Position numbers and translations under genes: made by a program. Below, in pieces: positions 1-7,839 of a stretch of DNA of 64,000 nt; position 1 is the stretch's first letter; each line of letters opens with the position of its first letter. The stretch lies in NCBI GenBank assembly GCA_015055805.1, contig SVHN01000001.1, positions 241,982 to 305,981 of the forward strand. Direction: 5' to 3'. The notes below the pieces were generated by a model, which worked only from the letters and a program-made list of their open reading frames with translations, searched no databases and was not told the origin of the DNA. The stretch is from Clostridiales bacterium. Its GTDB lineage: Bacteria > Bacillota > Clostridia > Christensenellales > Borkfalkiaceae.

Positions 1-2
1 TA

Positions 3-842
3 TATTCTTGCCTAAAAGGGACTAAAGATTTATACGATACTGATTTTACTTATTCAATGCCGTTTAGTAGAGATATATTGCTTGAAGACATTAAACATAG
101 TGGTGCAACGATAAATGATCGTTGTGACACGGTAACCTTAACGGGTATCTCTGTTACAAATGGTCAAATTGGTACGTGGAAAGCAGTTAAAAATAACTAT
201 ATTGGTTTTGATAGCTTGTATGGTTTAGGTACTTATATTGATTTCTATTATACTGGTGATAACGTACCTTACGTTACTTTCTTTGCGGACCAAATTGACG
301 GTTGTATGAATGCATATGATTCTACTGGCAGTAACAGTATTGATGGTTTTAATAGAGCCGGAATAATGATAGCATCTGGTGGTAGAACGTATACTACTCC
401 GGGATCTGGATCTCAAGCTACCGCAAACACTGAGAATAATTTATACTTCTACGGTCCGTATAGATATCATTATACTAGCTCTTATTATACCAAATATGAC
501 GTTGCGAATTATACAAGTGTAGAAAATAGCAACTTTACAGAAATACTTCATAATAACGCTGTTGATAATAAGCAGTATAAGTTGACCTACGGTATGATTG
601 ACGTTGACGGAAGTATTTATGCAGATATCGCTCTTTCGTATCTAAAAGAAAACGAAACCGAATATACGCCTATTTGTTCGTTGAAATTAGATACTGGTGT
701 AACTGTAGAAGAGATGAAAACCGCTCTTGATATAACTGAAGGTGATCTTGTAGGTAAGATCATTGTGTATGCAGCGGTTAAAGGCGCAGGCAACGATACC
801 ACTTTCAGATTTAGTCAACCTTACACCAAGACCAACGGTTAA
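3..842 (+). CDS. C-terminal part of a large secreted beta-rich protein (5' partial)
   Basis: The reading frame is open to the window edge, so the first in-window ATG (57) is probably internal and the real start lies upstream. About 280 residues are visible. They are rich in Tyr, Thr, Gly and Asn, with alternating hydrophobic strands, and look like a concanavalin/LamG-like or carbohydrate-binding beta-sandwich at the end of an extracellular protein. No catalytic motif, sortase signal or transmembrane anchor is visible at the C terminus. A strong intrinsic terminator follows 20 bases after the stop, so it ends its transcription unit. A role in binding or processing surface glycan would fit the neighbourhood, but that is inference; I do not recognise the family. 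Confidence 0.7.
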   Translation, partial: YSCLKGTKDLYDTDFTYSMPFSRDILLEDIKHSGATINDRCDTVTLTGISVTNGQIGTWKAVKNNYIGFDSLYGLGTYIDFYYTGDNVPYVTFFADQIDGCMNAYDSTGSNSIDGFNRAGIMIASGGRTYTTPGSGSQATANTENNLYFYGPYRYHYTSSYYTKYDVANYTSVENSNFTEILHNNAVDNKQYKLTYGMIDVDGSIYADIALSYLKENETEYTPICSLKLDTGVTVEEMKTALDITEGDLVGKIIVYAAVKGAGNDTTFRFSQPYTKTNG

Positions 843-862
843 ATAAATACAAAAAACAACAG

Positions 863-900
863 CCTACCTAGACAGAAACTGTCTAGGTAGGGGTTGTGTT
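863..900 (+). terminator. Rho-independent terminator after the partial secreted protein
   Basis: A perfect 13-bp inverted repeat (arms 863-875 and 879-891) with an AAA loop is followed by a T/G-rich tail. Outer bases (ACAAC / GTTGT) can extend the stem. Confidence 0.85.
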
Positions 901-940
901 ATCAAAATTCAGAGTTTTTAAGGACGAAAAGGCATATATT

Positions 941-2329
941 ATGGACAAAAAAATAAAAGATAAGTTTCGCGTTTACGCGTATACCGCACCAGGGTCGGTT
1001 GGAATATGTCGCCACGACGATTCGGTAATGAAAGATTTCGTTGATGCAGGGTTTAACTGCTATCTTTTAACGGGGCTTAATCAATTTAACGGCGGCGATT
1101 ATCAAAATTCTGATGCTAAAAAGACTATCGAACTTGCAAAAAAACACGGCATAAACGAATTTATTATGCGTGACGGTAGGCTTATCGACTTAATTTTCTT
1201 AAAAGACAAACTTTTAGGCGAAAAGGACTGTAAATTTAAGACGGAAGACCAACTCGACGAATATGTTCTAACCTGTCTAAACGACTATTTATCGGACGTA
1301 ATCGGCGTAGATTTAAGGGACGAGCCAAAGTATTATGAAACGGATAGTTTTTGCACCGTTTACCGTTCGATAAGAAGGGTTACGGATAAACTCGGCATAG
1401 AAGATTTTTATATTCACATAAATCTTCTGCCTATAAACTACGAGCGACTAATAACAGTAAATCCCGATAAATCGAGGACGTATATAAACTCAAACGTCTT
1501 TGTTCCCGACAAGGAATATGAAAGCATAAACCAAGCGTTTAGAACGTATATTACAAGATATTTAGACGGTTGCAAGGCGAATAGACTTTGCGTGGACGAT
1601 TATCCTTTCCGTAGGGGAAGATTTTTATCTACGTATTTTACTTCTCTGCAAATTTTAGCCGAAGAGTGTAGAAAGCGCGACGTAGAATTTTCCTTTATTC
1701 TACAAGCGTACGACACTAAAAACTGCATATTTAGAGAAGTCGATAAGTTCAATATGTACCTACAAATGAACGCCGTCGTTGGGTTTGGCGCAAAAGATAT
1801 CGGATTTTATACCTATATGGCACACGGTGGGTCTGACGATAAGTACGTTGCGAAGTCGTCTTTCGTGCGTGCTAACGGCGAAAAAAATCCCACTTATTAT
1901 AACGGTAAAAAGGTAATAAAAGAATTTCAAGACTTTGCAAAGGTAATTCAGCCTTTTAATTATAAGGGCGCAAAGTTCTTCTATAACACCGACTTTTACT
2001 ACTTATCAATAACAGAAAACTTCGATAATGGTTACGAGTTTAAATACTTAAAAAATCTTTCGGTAGATAACGACCTTATTTTAACAACCGAGATGGCAAA
2101 ATATAATTCGCAGTATTTATACATGATATCTAACGCAGCGGATACCGTATATAATCTTGGTGAAGTAAATTTCACGGCAGAGTTTGACGGAGAATTTACA
2201 CACGTTGAAGAATATTATTTCGGAACGCAAGAAGAGTGCGGATATAAGGGCAAGAAAGAACTTAAAGACGGCAAATACACAAAGACACTCGCATCGGGAG
2301 CGGCAGTATATTTAATCCCGACAAAGTAG
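941..2329 (+). CDS. Putative TIM-barrel glycoside hydrolase (GH42/GH35-like fold)
   Basis: A protein of about 462 residues without a signal peptide. The frame opens at a GTG (896) inside the preceding terminator; I chose ATG 941 because AAAAGG lies 8 bases before it and the barrel-like sequence starts there. The N terminus (FRVYAYTAP, then 'FVDAGFNCYLLTG') resembles the first strand/helix of A-type TIM-barrel hydrolases. 'IGVDLRDEPKYYE' has the Asp-Glu-Pro signature often seen around the acid/base Glu of GH42-related enzymes. The C-terminal 100 residues look like a small beta domain. It is the first gene of a unit with an oxidoreductase (9-base gap) and a GH78 rhamnosidase, so a role in cytoplasmic trimming of imported oligosaccharides is likely. 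Family assignment and substrate are uncertain. Confidence 0.55.
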   Translation: MDKKIKDKFRVYAYTAPGSVGICRHDDSVMKDFVDAGFNCYLLTGLNQFNGGDYQNSDAKKTIELAKKHGINEFIMRDGRLIDLIFLKDKLLGEKDCKFKTEDQLDEYVLTCLNDYLSDVIGVDLRDEPKYYETDSFCTVYRSIRRVTDKLGIEDFYIHINLLPINYERLITVNPDKSRTYINSNVFVPDKEYESINQAFRTYITRYLDGCKANRLCVDDYPFRRGRFLSTYFTSLQILAEECRKRDVEFSFILQAYDTKNCIFREVDKFNMYLQMNAVVGFGAKDIGFYTYMAHGGSDDKYVAKSSFVRANGEKNPTYYNGKKVIKEFQDFAKVIQPFNYKGAKFFYNTDFYYLSITENFDNGYEFKYLKNLSVDNDLILTTEMAKYNSQYLYMISNAADTVYNLGEVNFTAEFDGEFTHVEEYYFGTQEECGYKGKKELKDGKYTKTLASGAAVYLIPTK

Positions 2330-2338
2330 GAGATCATC

Positions 2339-3649
2339 ATGAAAAAATTAAGTTGTTTCGTTTTGGGCTACGGCGCAAGGGGTAAAGTATATTCAAGGTA
2401 TGCAATTAAGCACCCCGACCTTTTAGAAGTTAAGGGCGTAATAGAATTAGACCCCAATAGGCGCGAAGAAGCTCGTGAAAAATACAATCTAAAAGAAGAA
2501 AACATATTTTCTTCCTTAGCAGATTTTTTTGCGGCAAAAAAGACGTGTGATTTTATAATCAATGCAACGATGGATCAAATGCACTATGAAACGGGTAAGC
2601 AGGTTTTAGAGCACGGCTACAATATGCTCATTGAAAAACCCGTTACTGCAAACTATGAAGAACTTTTAGACCTTGAGAATATAGCAAAAGAAAAAGGCTT
2701 AAAGGTTGCAGTTTGTCACGTTTTAAGGTATACTGAATTTTATCGTCAAATAAAAACGCTAATAAATAGCGGAGAACTCGGCAAAATCGTAAATATCCAG
2801 ATGAACGAACACATAAGCCACCGCCACTTTATAAACTCTTACGTAAGGGGAAAATGGCGCAGCGAATTAAAATGCGGTTCGGGACTGTTGCTTGCGAAAA
2901 CCTGTCACGATATAGACCTTGGTTGCTGGATAAACAACACAACCAAACCTGAGTGGATTCAAAGTTTCGGTTCAAGAAAACAGTATTGCCCAGAGAACGC
3001 ACCAAAGGGAAGCGCAGAGTATTGCGTAGACTGTCCGCTAAAAAGTGATTGCGACTACGAAGCGGTGCACTTCGAGTTCAAAAACGGCAGTATTCCGTAC
3101 ACCGCGTATTACGATTTGGGAAAACCCCTAGACCAGATTACCGATCAAGAAAAACTTGAATACTTAAAGTATAGCGACTTCGGCAAATGCGTTTATAAAA
3201 CCGACATGGATATCGTTGATAGACAAACGGTAAACGTAAGTTTTGAAGATGGTTCGTTATTAGTTTTGACGGTAGTCGGCGGAGCATGTAAACCCGATAG
3301 ACACATACACATAGTATGTGAGCGCGGTGAAGTCGTAGGGTACATAAACGAAAACAAATATACCGTAAGAAAATATAGAAGAGAAGACGCTCGTTGGAGC
3401 GAAGAAACGATTGATTTAAGCGGTGTAGTTGACCTTGGAAAAATCGACAACGCAACTATCGGTCATTATGGCGGCGACTATAATATTATGGTTGACCTTG
3501 TTAAATTTTTCGGTGGAGAACAGACGTCACCGTCAACTACGGTGTTGTCCGATTCGATTAGCGGACACATGGTTTGTTATGCGGCTGAAAGGTCAAGAAA
3601 AGAAAACCGCATTGTAAACATAAAAGAATTTTATTCAGACGAGCAGTAA
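2339..3649 (+). CDS. Gfo/Idh/MocA family NAD(P)-dependent oxidoreductase
   Basis: 436 residues. The N-terminal Rossmann domain starts with a glycine-rich loop (VLGYGARGKVYSRYA), and the family EKP motif (LIEKPVTANYEE) lies near residue 100. The C-terminal alpha/beta domain carries a Cys cluster near residues 220-240 (YCPENAP...YCVDCPLKSDC), seen in a subset of this family and possibly metal-binding. These enzymes oxidise or reduce sugars, sugar acids or glycosides with a bound nicotinamide. It lies 9 bases after the hydrolase and 12 before the rhamnosidase, so the three genes are probably co-transcribed. Substrate unknown; some relatives support oxidative cleavage of glycosidic bonds. Confidence 0.85.
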   Translation: MKKLSCFVLGYGARGKVYSRYAIKHPDLLEVKGVIELDPNRREEAREKYNLKEENIFSSLADFFAAKKTCDFIINATMDQMHYETGKQVLEHGYNMLIEKPVTANYEELLDLENIAKEKGLKVAVCHVLRYTEFYRQIKTLINSGELGKIVNIQMNEHISHRHFINSYVRGKWRSELKCGSGLLLAKTCHDIDLGCWINNTTKPEWIQSFGSRKQYCPENAPKGSAEYCVDCPLKSDCDYEAVHFEFKNGSIPYTAYYDLGKPLDQITDQEKLEYLKYSDFGKCVYKTDMDIVDRQTVNVSFEDGSLLVLTVVGGACKPDRHIHIVCERGEVVGYINENKYTVRKYRREDARWSEETIDLSGVVDLGKIDNATIGHYGGDYNIMVDLVKFFGGEQTSPSTTVLSDSISGHMVCYAAERSRKENRIVNIKEFYSDEQ

Positions 3650-3661
3650 AAGGAAACGAAC

Positions 3662-5521
3662 GTGCAAAGTACAGTATTTGACAAAAATACCAAATGGATA
3701 TGGAAAACAGGTGGCGCATACAAGGACGAGTACGCGGAGTTTAACACGGAATTTAACGTAGAAAACCCGTCAGACGTATTCTTAAAAGTGTCTTACGACG
3801 GCACCTTTTGCGCCTACTTAAACGACCAAATAGTGGCGTTTTCAAGGTGTTCTGATTATCCTTACTACAAATTTTACGATCAAATAAACTTAACTAAGTA
3901 TTGCAGAAAAAACAACGTATTAAAAATCCAAGTTTGGCACAACGGCGAAGAGTGTATGACTTACGTCGGTGCAGACGCAGGGGTTATTTTTGAAGTGGTT
4001 CAGGACGGAAATATTCTTGCATTTAGCAACGAACAAACCCTATCCAGACAAATGAACGAATACAAAAACGGATACTTAAAGACTATTACAATCCAGCTAG
4101 GGCTTAGTTTTTGTTATGATTTGAACACGGTAAAAAGCAAGTATTGCGAGAGTGTAGAAGTTGAAAAACCCTTGCTGTTTACAAAGCGACCCACAAAGCA
4201 ACTATTAATGGGTGAGCGTGTAAATACGGCGGTGGTTTTCAGTTCTGAAAGCACCGCGCTTATCGACCTAAAAAGAGAAAGCGTAGGCTTTTTAGATTTG
4301 GATATTGAGAGCGAAGAAACGCAAAAAATAACCATTGCTTACGGCGAACATATTGCCGACGGGGGCGTAAGACAAATAATCGGCAACCGCGATTTTAGCG
4401 TGGAAATAATCCTTAAAAAGGGCAGTAATAAGTATACCAACTGTTTTAGAAGATTAGCAGGAAGATACTTGCAGGTTTTCTTTGAAAAGCCTATAAAAAT
4501 CAACTATCTAGGACTTAAAGAAGTTTATTACGACGTGGAGCGTAAGGACAAAAAATTTAGCGATAAACTTATTCAGCAGATATACGACGTTTCGGTACAT
4601 ACCTTGCGTTGCTGTATGTTTGAGCATTACGAAGACTGCCCGTGGCGTGAACAAGCACTTTACGCTTTGGATAGTAGACACCAAATGATGTGCGGTTATT
4701 ATGCGTTTAAAGGGTACGACTATCAAAGGGCAAATCTTATTTTTATGAGTAAGGGTATGAACGAATACGATCTTCTTGATATTTGTTTCCCGATAAAGCA
4801 CGATAGAACGATTCCAAGCTTTTCACTTTTTTATATTCTCGCCGTGTGCGAATATCTTGAAATTACGGGCGATATGACCTTACTTGACGAAGTAAGACCT
4901 GCAATAGACAAGATATTAGATAAATATTTTTCAAGCATAGACGATACGGGCTTATTACCAGAGTTTGGTAAACCGCAATGGAATTTTTACGAGTGGAATC
5001 AGTTTTCCAACGGTTTCCGCCCACCCGAGGATAAAACGACGTACAGTATTATTTTGAACTGTCTGTTAGTATACGTCGTTGAAAGGTATAACGAATATCT
5101 TTCAATGCCCGTAAAAGTAGACGGCTTAAAGGAAAACATTGCCAAGTATTTTCGTCTGCCTGACGGAACGTTTAAAATATCTAGCGAAAAGGACAACAGA
5201 AGTCAGTTAGGCAACGCGCTTGCTTTGCTTATAGGTCTAGGTGATAAATCGCTTGCCGAAAAACTTGTAAAAGATGATACCTTGGTTGAAGCAACGCTTG
5301 CAATGCGTGGATTCGTATACGACGCGTTGTTGACTTTTGGCGACGAGTATAAAGAGTATATAATCAGCGATATTAAACGGCGTTATAAAAAAATGTTAGA
5401 TGCAGGTGCAACCACGTTTTGGGAAACCGAAGAAGGCTTATCTGCTTTCCGTGGCGCGGGTAGTTTGTGCCACGGCTGGTCGGCTTTGCCCGTGTACTAT
5501 TTTTCAAAACTGCTAGATTAA
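3662..5521 (+). CDS. Alpha-L-rhamnosidase-like glycoside hydrolase, family 78
   Basis: 619 residues starting at GTG 3662 with AAAGGA upstream. The N-terminal 270 residues are beta-sandwich modules (WIWKTGG, 'FLKVSYDGTFCAYLN') as in GH78. The (alpha/alpha)6 catalytic barrel begins near residue 310 with 'YEDCPWREQALYALDSR', the classic GH78 Asp/Glu-containing block. The second acidic block is near the end ('GATTFWETEEG') with 'SLCHGWSALPVYYF' closing the barrel. No secretion signal, so it should act on imported oligosaccharides and release terminal alpha-L-rhamnose. It is shorter than many GH78 enzymes and belongs to the compact form. Last gene of its unit, followed by a terminator. Exact linkage is unknown. 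Confidence 0.85.
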   Translation: MQSTVFDKNTKWIWKTGGAYKDEYAEFNTEFNVENPSDVFLKVSYDGTFCAYLNDQIVAFSRCSDYPYYKFYDQINLTKYCRKNNVLKIQVWHNGEECMTYVGADAGVIFEVVQDGNILAFSNEQTLSRQMNEYKNGYLKTITIQLGLSFCYDLNTVKSKYCESVEVEKPLLFTKRPTKQLLMGERVNTAVVFSSESTALIDLKRESVGFLDLDIESEETQKITIAYGEHIADGGVRQIIGNRDFSVEIILKKGSNKYTNCFRRLAGRYLQVFFEKPIKINYLGLKEVYYDVERKDKKFSDKLIQQIYDVSVHTLRCCMFEHYEDCPWREQALYALDSRHQMMCGYYAFKGYDYQRANLIFMSKGMNEYDLLDICFPIKHDRTIPSFSLFYILAVCEYLEITGDMTLLDEVRPAIDKILDKYFSSIDDTGLLPEFGKPQWNFYEWNQFSNGFRPPEDKTTYSIILNCLLVYVVERYNEYLSMPVKVDGLKENIAKYFRLPDGTFKISSEKDNRSQLGNALALLIGLGDKSLAEKLVKDDTLVEATLAMRGFVYDALLTFGDEYKEYIISDIKRRYKKMLDAGATTFWETEEGLSAFRGAGSLCHGWSALPVYYFSKLLD

Positions 5522-5542
5522 CGAGCATTTAATAGACTTAAC

Positions 5543-5585
5543 AAAATCGGAGAACGAAGAGAATAATCGTTTTCCGATTTTTTGT
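5543..5585 (+). terminator. Rho-independent terminator after the GH78 gene
   Basis: Arms AAAATCGGAGAACGA and TCGTTTTCCGATTTT (one G-U pair) enclose a short A-rich loop and run into a T tract. Confidence 0.85.
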
Positions 5586-5594
5586 TTTTGATTG

Positions 5595-5623
5595 TTGACA
5601 CAACTTATATTTAATGCTAGAAT
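5595..5623 (+). promoter_or_regulatory. Sigma-A promoter for the DUF1295/CDF unit
   Basis: TTGACA (5595-5600), 17-base spacer, TAGAAT (5618-5623). The expected start is about 20 bases before the Shine-Dalgarno and ATG 5649. Confidence 0.8.
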
Positions 5624-5648
5624 ATTCTAGTACCAAAGAGGAGAGAAA

Positions 5649-6497
5649 ATGAAAGACAGTAGAGTAAAAAGTTTTATAGTAGTAGGCGTTATTTACGCCC
5701 TAGCAATTGCCGTCGGGATAGTGTCGTATATACTTTTGCCGATAGAAAGCGTGTTTCTAAAATTACTTTTAGCAGACGTTATCGCAACGGTATTTACGTT
5801 TATATTCAGCGTAATATTAAAAAACGCGTCGGTTTACGACCCTTACTGGAGCGTTCAACCGCTAGTTATTGTCTTATGTTTTGCAATAGGTAAAGAATTG
5901 ACCGTTATGCGTATCCTAATTTTGATTGCAGTATTCTACTGGGGGATAAGGCTAACGGCAAACTGGGCGTATACCTTTCACGGACTTAACCACCAAGACT
6001 GGCGATATACTATGCTCAATGAAAAAACGGGCAAGTTATATCCGGTTATAAACTTCTTAGGAATACATATGTTTCCGACGCTCGTAGTTTACCTTTGCTG
6101 TTTACCGGCAGTCTACGCGTTTATAAACGATTTGGACGTCACGGTGTTTAGCGTATTATTTATACTAGTGTCGTGCGGCGCAGCCACCTTGCAACTCGTT
6201 GCAGATATTCAAATGCAATCGTTTAGAAACTCTAAGGTGGGCGGGTTTATCCGCAAAGGTCTATGGAAATATTCTCGCCACCCAAACTATCTTGGCGAAA
6301 TACTTATGTGGTGGGGAATTGCGCTTGCCGTGATATGTGCAGTACCGTCCGCGTGGTATTTAGCACTAGGCGCACTAGTAAACACGCTTATGTTCTTAAT
6401 CGTAAGTATTCCTATGGCAGATAAGCGTCAGTCAAGAAAAGACGGATTTACCGAATATAAAAAGGCAACGCGCATGCTTTTGCCCATAAAAAAATAA
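5649..6497 (+). CDS. DUF1295 / steroid 5-alpha-reductase C-terminal-like membrane protein
   Basis: 282 residues with about seven to eight hydrophobic segments. The diagnostic block is near residue 205: 'GLWKYSRHPNYLGEILMWWG', the RHPNY signature shared by DUF1295, steroid reductase-like and isoprenylcysteine methyltransferase-like membrane enzymes. It carries its own consensus promoter and GAGGAG-type ribosome site. Members of this fold reduce or methylate lipids; the bacterial DUF1295 substrate is generally unknown. It sits with a cation diffusion facilitator and is unlike the sugar genes around it, so it is probably a housekeeping membrane gene between carbohydrate loci. Confidence 0.85.
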   Translation: MKDSRVKSFIVVGVIYALAIAVGIVSYILLPIESVFLKLLLADVIATVFTFIFSVILKNASVYDPYWSVQPLVIVLCFAIGKELTVMRILILIAVFYWGIRLTANWAYTFHGLNHQDWRYTMLNEKTGKLYPVINFLGIHMFPTLVVYLCCLPAVYAFINDLDVTVFSVLFILVSCGAATLQLVADIQMQSFRNSKVGGFIRKGLWKYSRHPNYLGEILMWWGIALAVICAVPSAWYLALGALVNTLMFLIVSIPMADKRQSRKDGFTEYKKATRMLLPIKK

Positions 6498-6526
6498 CGT
6501 GTTAAAAATTGATAGGGAAAAGATAT

Positions 6527-7651
6527 ATGGATAACCAAGTAAAACCCAACCGAGATGAAGTGGGGAAAAGTACGAGTATAATAGGCATTATAGTCAATTC
6601 TATTCTTGCCGTTGGAAAAATAGTTCTAGGCATAATAAGCGGCGCAATATCGGTGCTAGCGGACGGGCTTAATAATTTAACCGATTGCGGTAGCAGTATA
6701 ATATCTACGATATCTTTTAAGTTGTCGTCAAAACCTGCCGATAAAGAACACCCTTACGGACACGAACGTATAGAATACGTCTGTTCTTTGGCGGTTGCGT
6801 TTTTGATACTTTTAGTGGCGTTTGAAACCATAATGGAATCGGTCAATAAAATTATCGCACCGATAGGAGTGGACTTTTCTATCGTGTTAGTTTTGGTTTT
6901 AGTGGTGTCGATATTAGCAAAACTTTGCTTGTTTATTTATTATAGAGCAGTTGCTAAACGGATAAATTCCGACATATTAAAAGCAACTGCAACCGACAGT
7001 TTAACAGACAGCATTTCAACCTTTGTGGTATTAGCGTCGTTATGCGTGTATAAATTTACGGGCGTAAACGTAGACGGTTACGCAGGGATCTTGGTCGCGG
7101 CGTTCATTGCCTATTCTGCGGTAGGGATACTTAAAGATATGTTTTCAAAACTCATAGGTCAAGCGGTAGACGAACAAATGCTTTTTGAGATAAAAAGAAA
7201 GATAATGACCTATACTGGGGTTTTAGGCGTTCACGACTTGTCCGTTTATAGTTACGGACCTAATAAGTACTTTGCCAGCGCGCATATCGAAGTTGATGCA
7301 AGTGTAGACGTGTTAGTTTCGCACGAACTCGTTGATTTTATAGAGAAAAGTTTTATTGAAGATACGAATATAGTTTTAACAGGACATTTAGACCCGATTG
7401 TAGTCGACGACGAAAGGGTAAACCAACTAAAAGAAAAGGTGGAAACAATAATAAATGAGATAAACGAATGTTTTACAATCCACGATTTTAGGGTGGTGTT
7501 CGGCGAAAACCGAACCAACGTTTTGTTTGACGTGGCTGTTCCGTATGCGCTTATTGAAAATAAAAATCAAATAAAACAAACTATAGAAAAAAGAATAAAA
7601 ACTCTTGGCGAACAATACTACGCCGTAATCACGGTAGAGCCGACCAACTGA
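6527..7651 (+). CDS. Cation diffusion facilitator (CDF) family metal transporter
   Basis: 374 residues. The frame opens at TTG 6509, but ATG 6527 has AGGGAAAAG about 9 bases upstream and is the better start. The N-terminal domain has the CDF signature (GAISVLADGLNNLTDCGSS, then HPYGHERIEY), with the metal-site Asp residues repeated in 'ATATDSLTDSIST'. About six membrane helices are followed by a cytoplasmic C-terminal domain of some 170 residues, longer than minimal CDFs, with repeated 'F.I.DFRVVFG' ferredoxin-like elements. These proteins export Zn2+, Mn2+, Fe2+ or Co2+ in exchange for protons. Co-transcribed with the DUF1295 gene (29-base gap). Metal specificity cannot be read with confidence. 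Confidence 0.9.
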   Translation: MDNQVKPNRDEVGKSTSIIGIIVNSILAVGKIVLGIISGAISVLADGLNNLTDCGSSIISTISFKLSSKPADKEHPYGHERIEYVCSLAVAFLILLVAFETIMESVNKIIAPIGVDFSIVLVLVLVVSILAKLCLFIYYRAVAKRINSDILKATATDSLTDSISTFVVLASLCVYKFTGVNVDGYAGILVAAFIAYSAVGILKDMFSKLIGQAVDEQMLFEIKRKIMTYTGVLGVHDLSVYSYGPNKYFASAHIEVDASVDVLVSHELVDFIEKSFIEDTNIVLTGHLDPIVVDDERVNQLKEKVETIINEINECFTIHDFRVVFGENRTNVLFDVAVPYALIENKNQIKQTIEKRIKTLGEQYYAVITVEPTN

Positions 7652-7670
7652 TACAAAGAAAAATCATATA

Positions 7671-7712
7671 TTATGCAAAAAAGAGCAAGCCACCTTGCTC
7701 TTTTTGCATAAT
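7671..7712. terminator. Strong hairpin terminator after the CDF gene
   Basis: Arms of about 18 bases (TTATGCAAAAAAGAGCAAG / CTTGCTCTTTTTGCATAA) with one A bulge and a CCAC loop. T-rich on the right and A-rich on the left, so it could act in both directions. Confidence 0.85.
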
Positions 7713-7766
7713 AATTTATTTAACTTGTAAAATAATATTCAGTTTTTTATAAATCGGGATTATCTA

Positions 7767-7795
7767 TTGACACCTTGTTTTTTATAATCTATAAT
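7767..7795 (+). promoter_or_regulatory. Perfect-consensus sigma-A promoter for the GH42-like gene
   Basis: TTGACA (7767-7772), 17-base spacer, TATAAT (7790-7795). ATG 7840 lies 45 bases downstream with AAAAAGG before it. Confidence 0.85.
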
Positions 7796-7839
7796 TTAAT
7801 AAAGTTCAGCGAGTAAAATAAAAAAGGTGTAACTAGCAA

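Noticed and set aside
896-940. GTG start extending the first hydrolase by 15 residues
   Set aside because: It would lie inside the terminator hairpin tail and lacks a ribosome site; ATG 941 has one.
3138-3455. Long minus-strand ORFs inside the 2339 oxidoreductase (and similar antisense ORFs elsewhere)
   Set aside because: They lie opposite well-supported genes, show no domain features or ribosome sites, and follow from codon composition.
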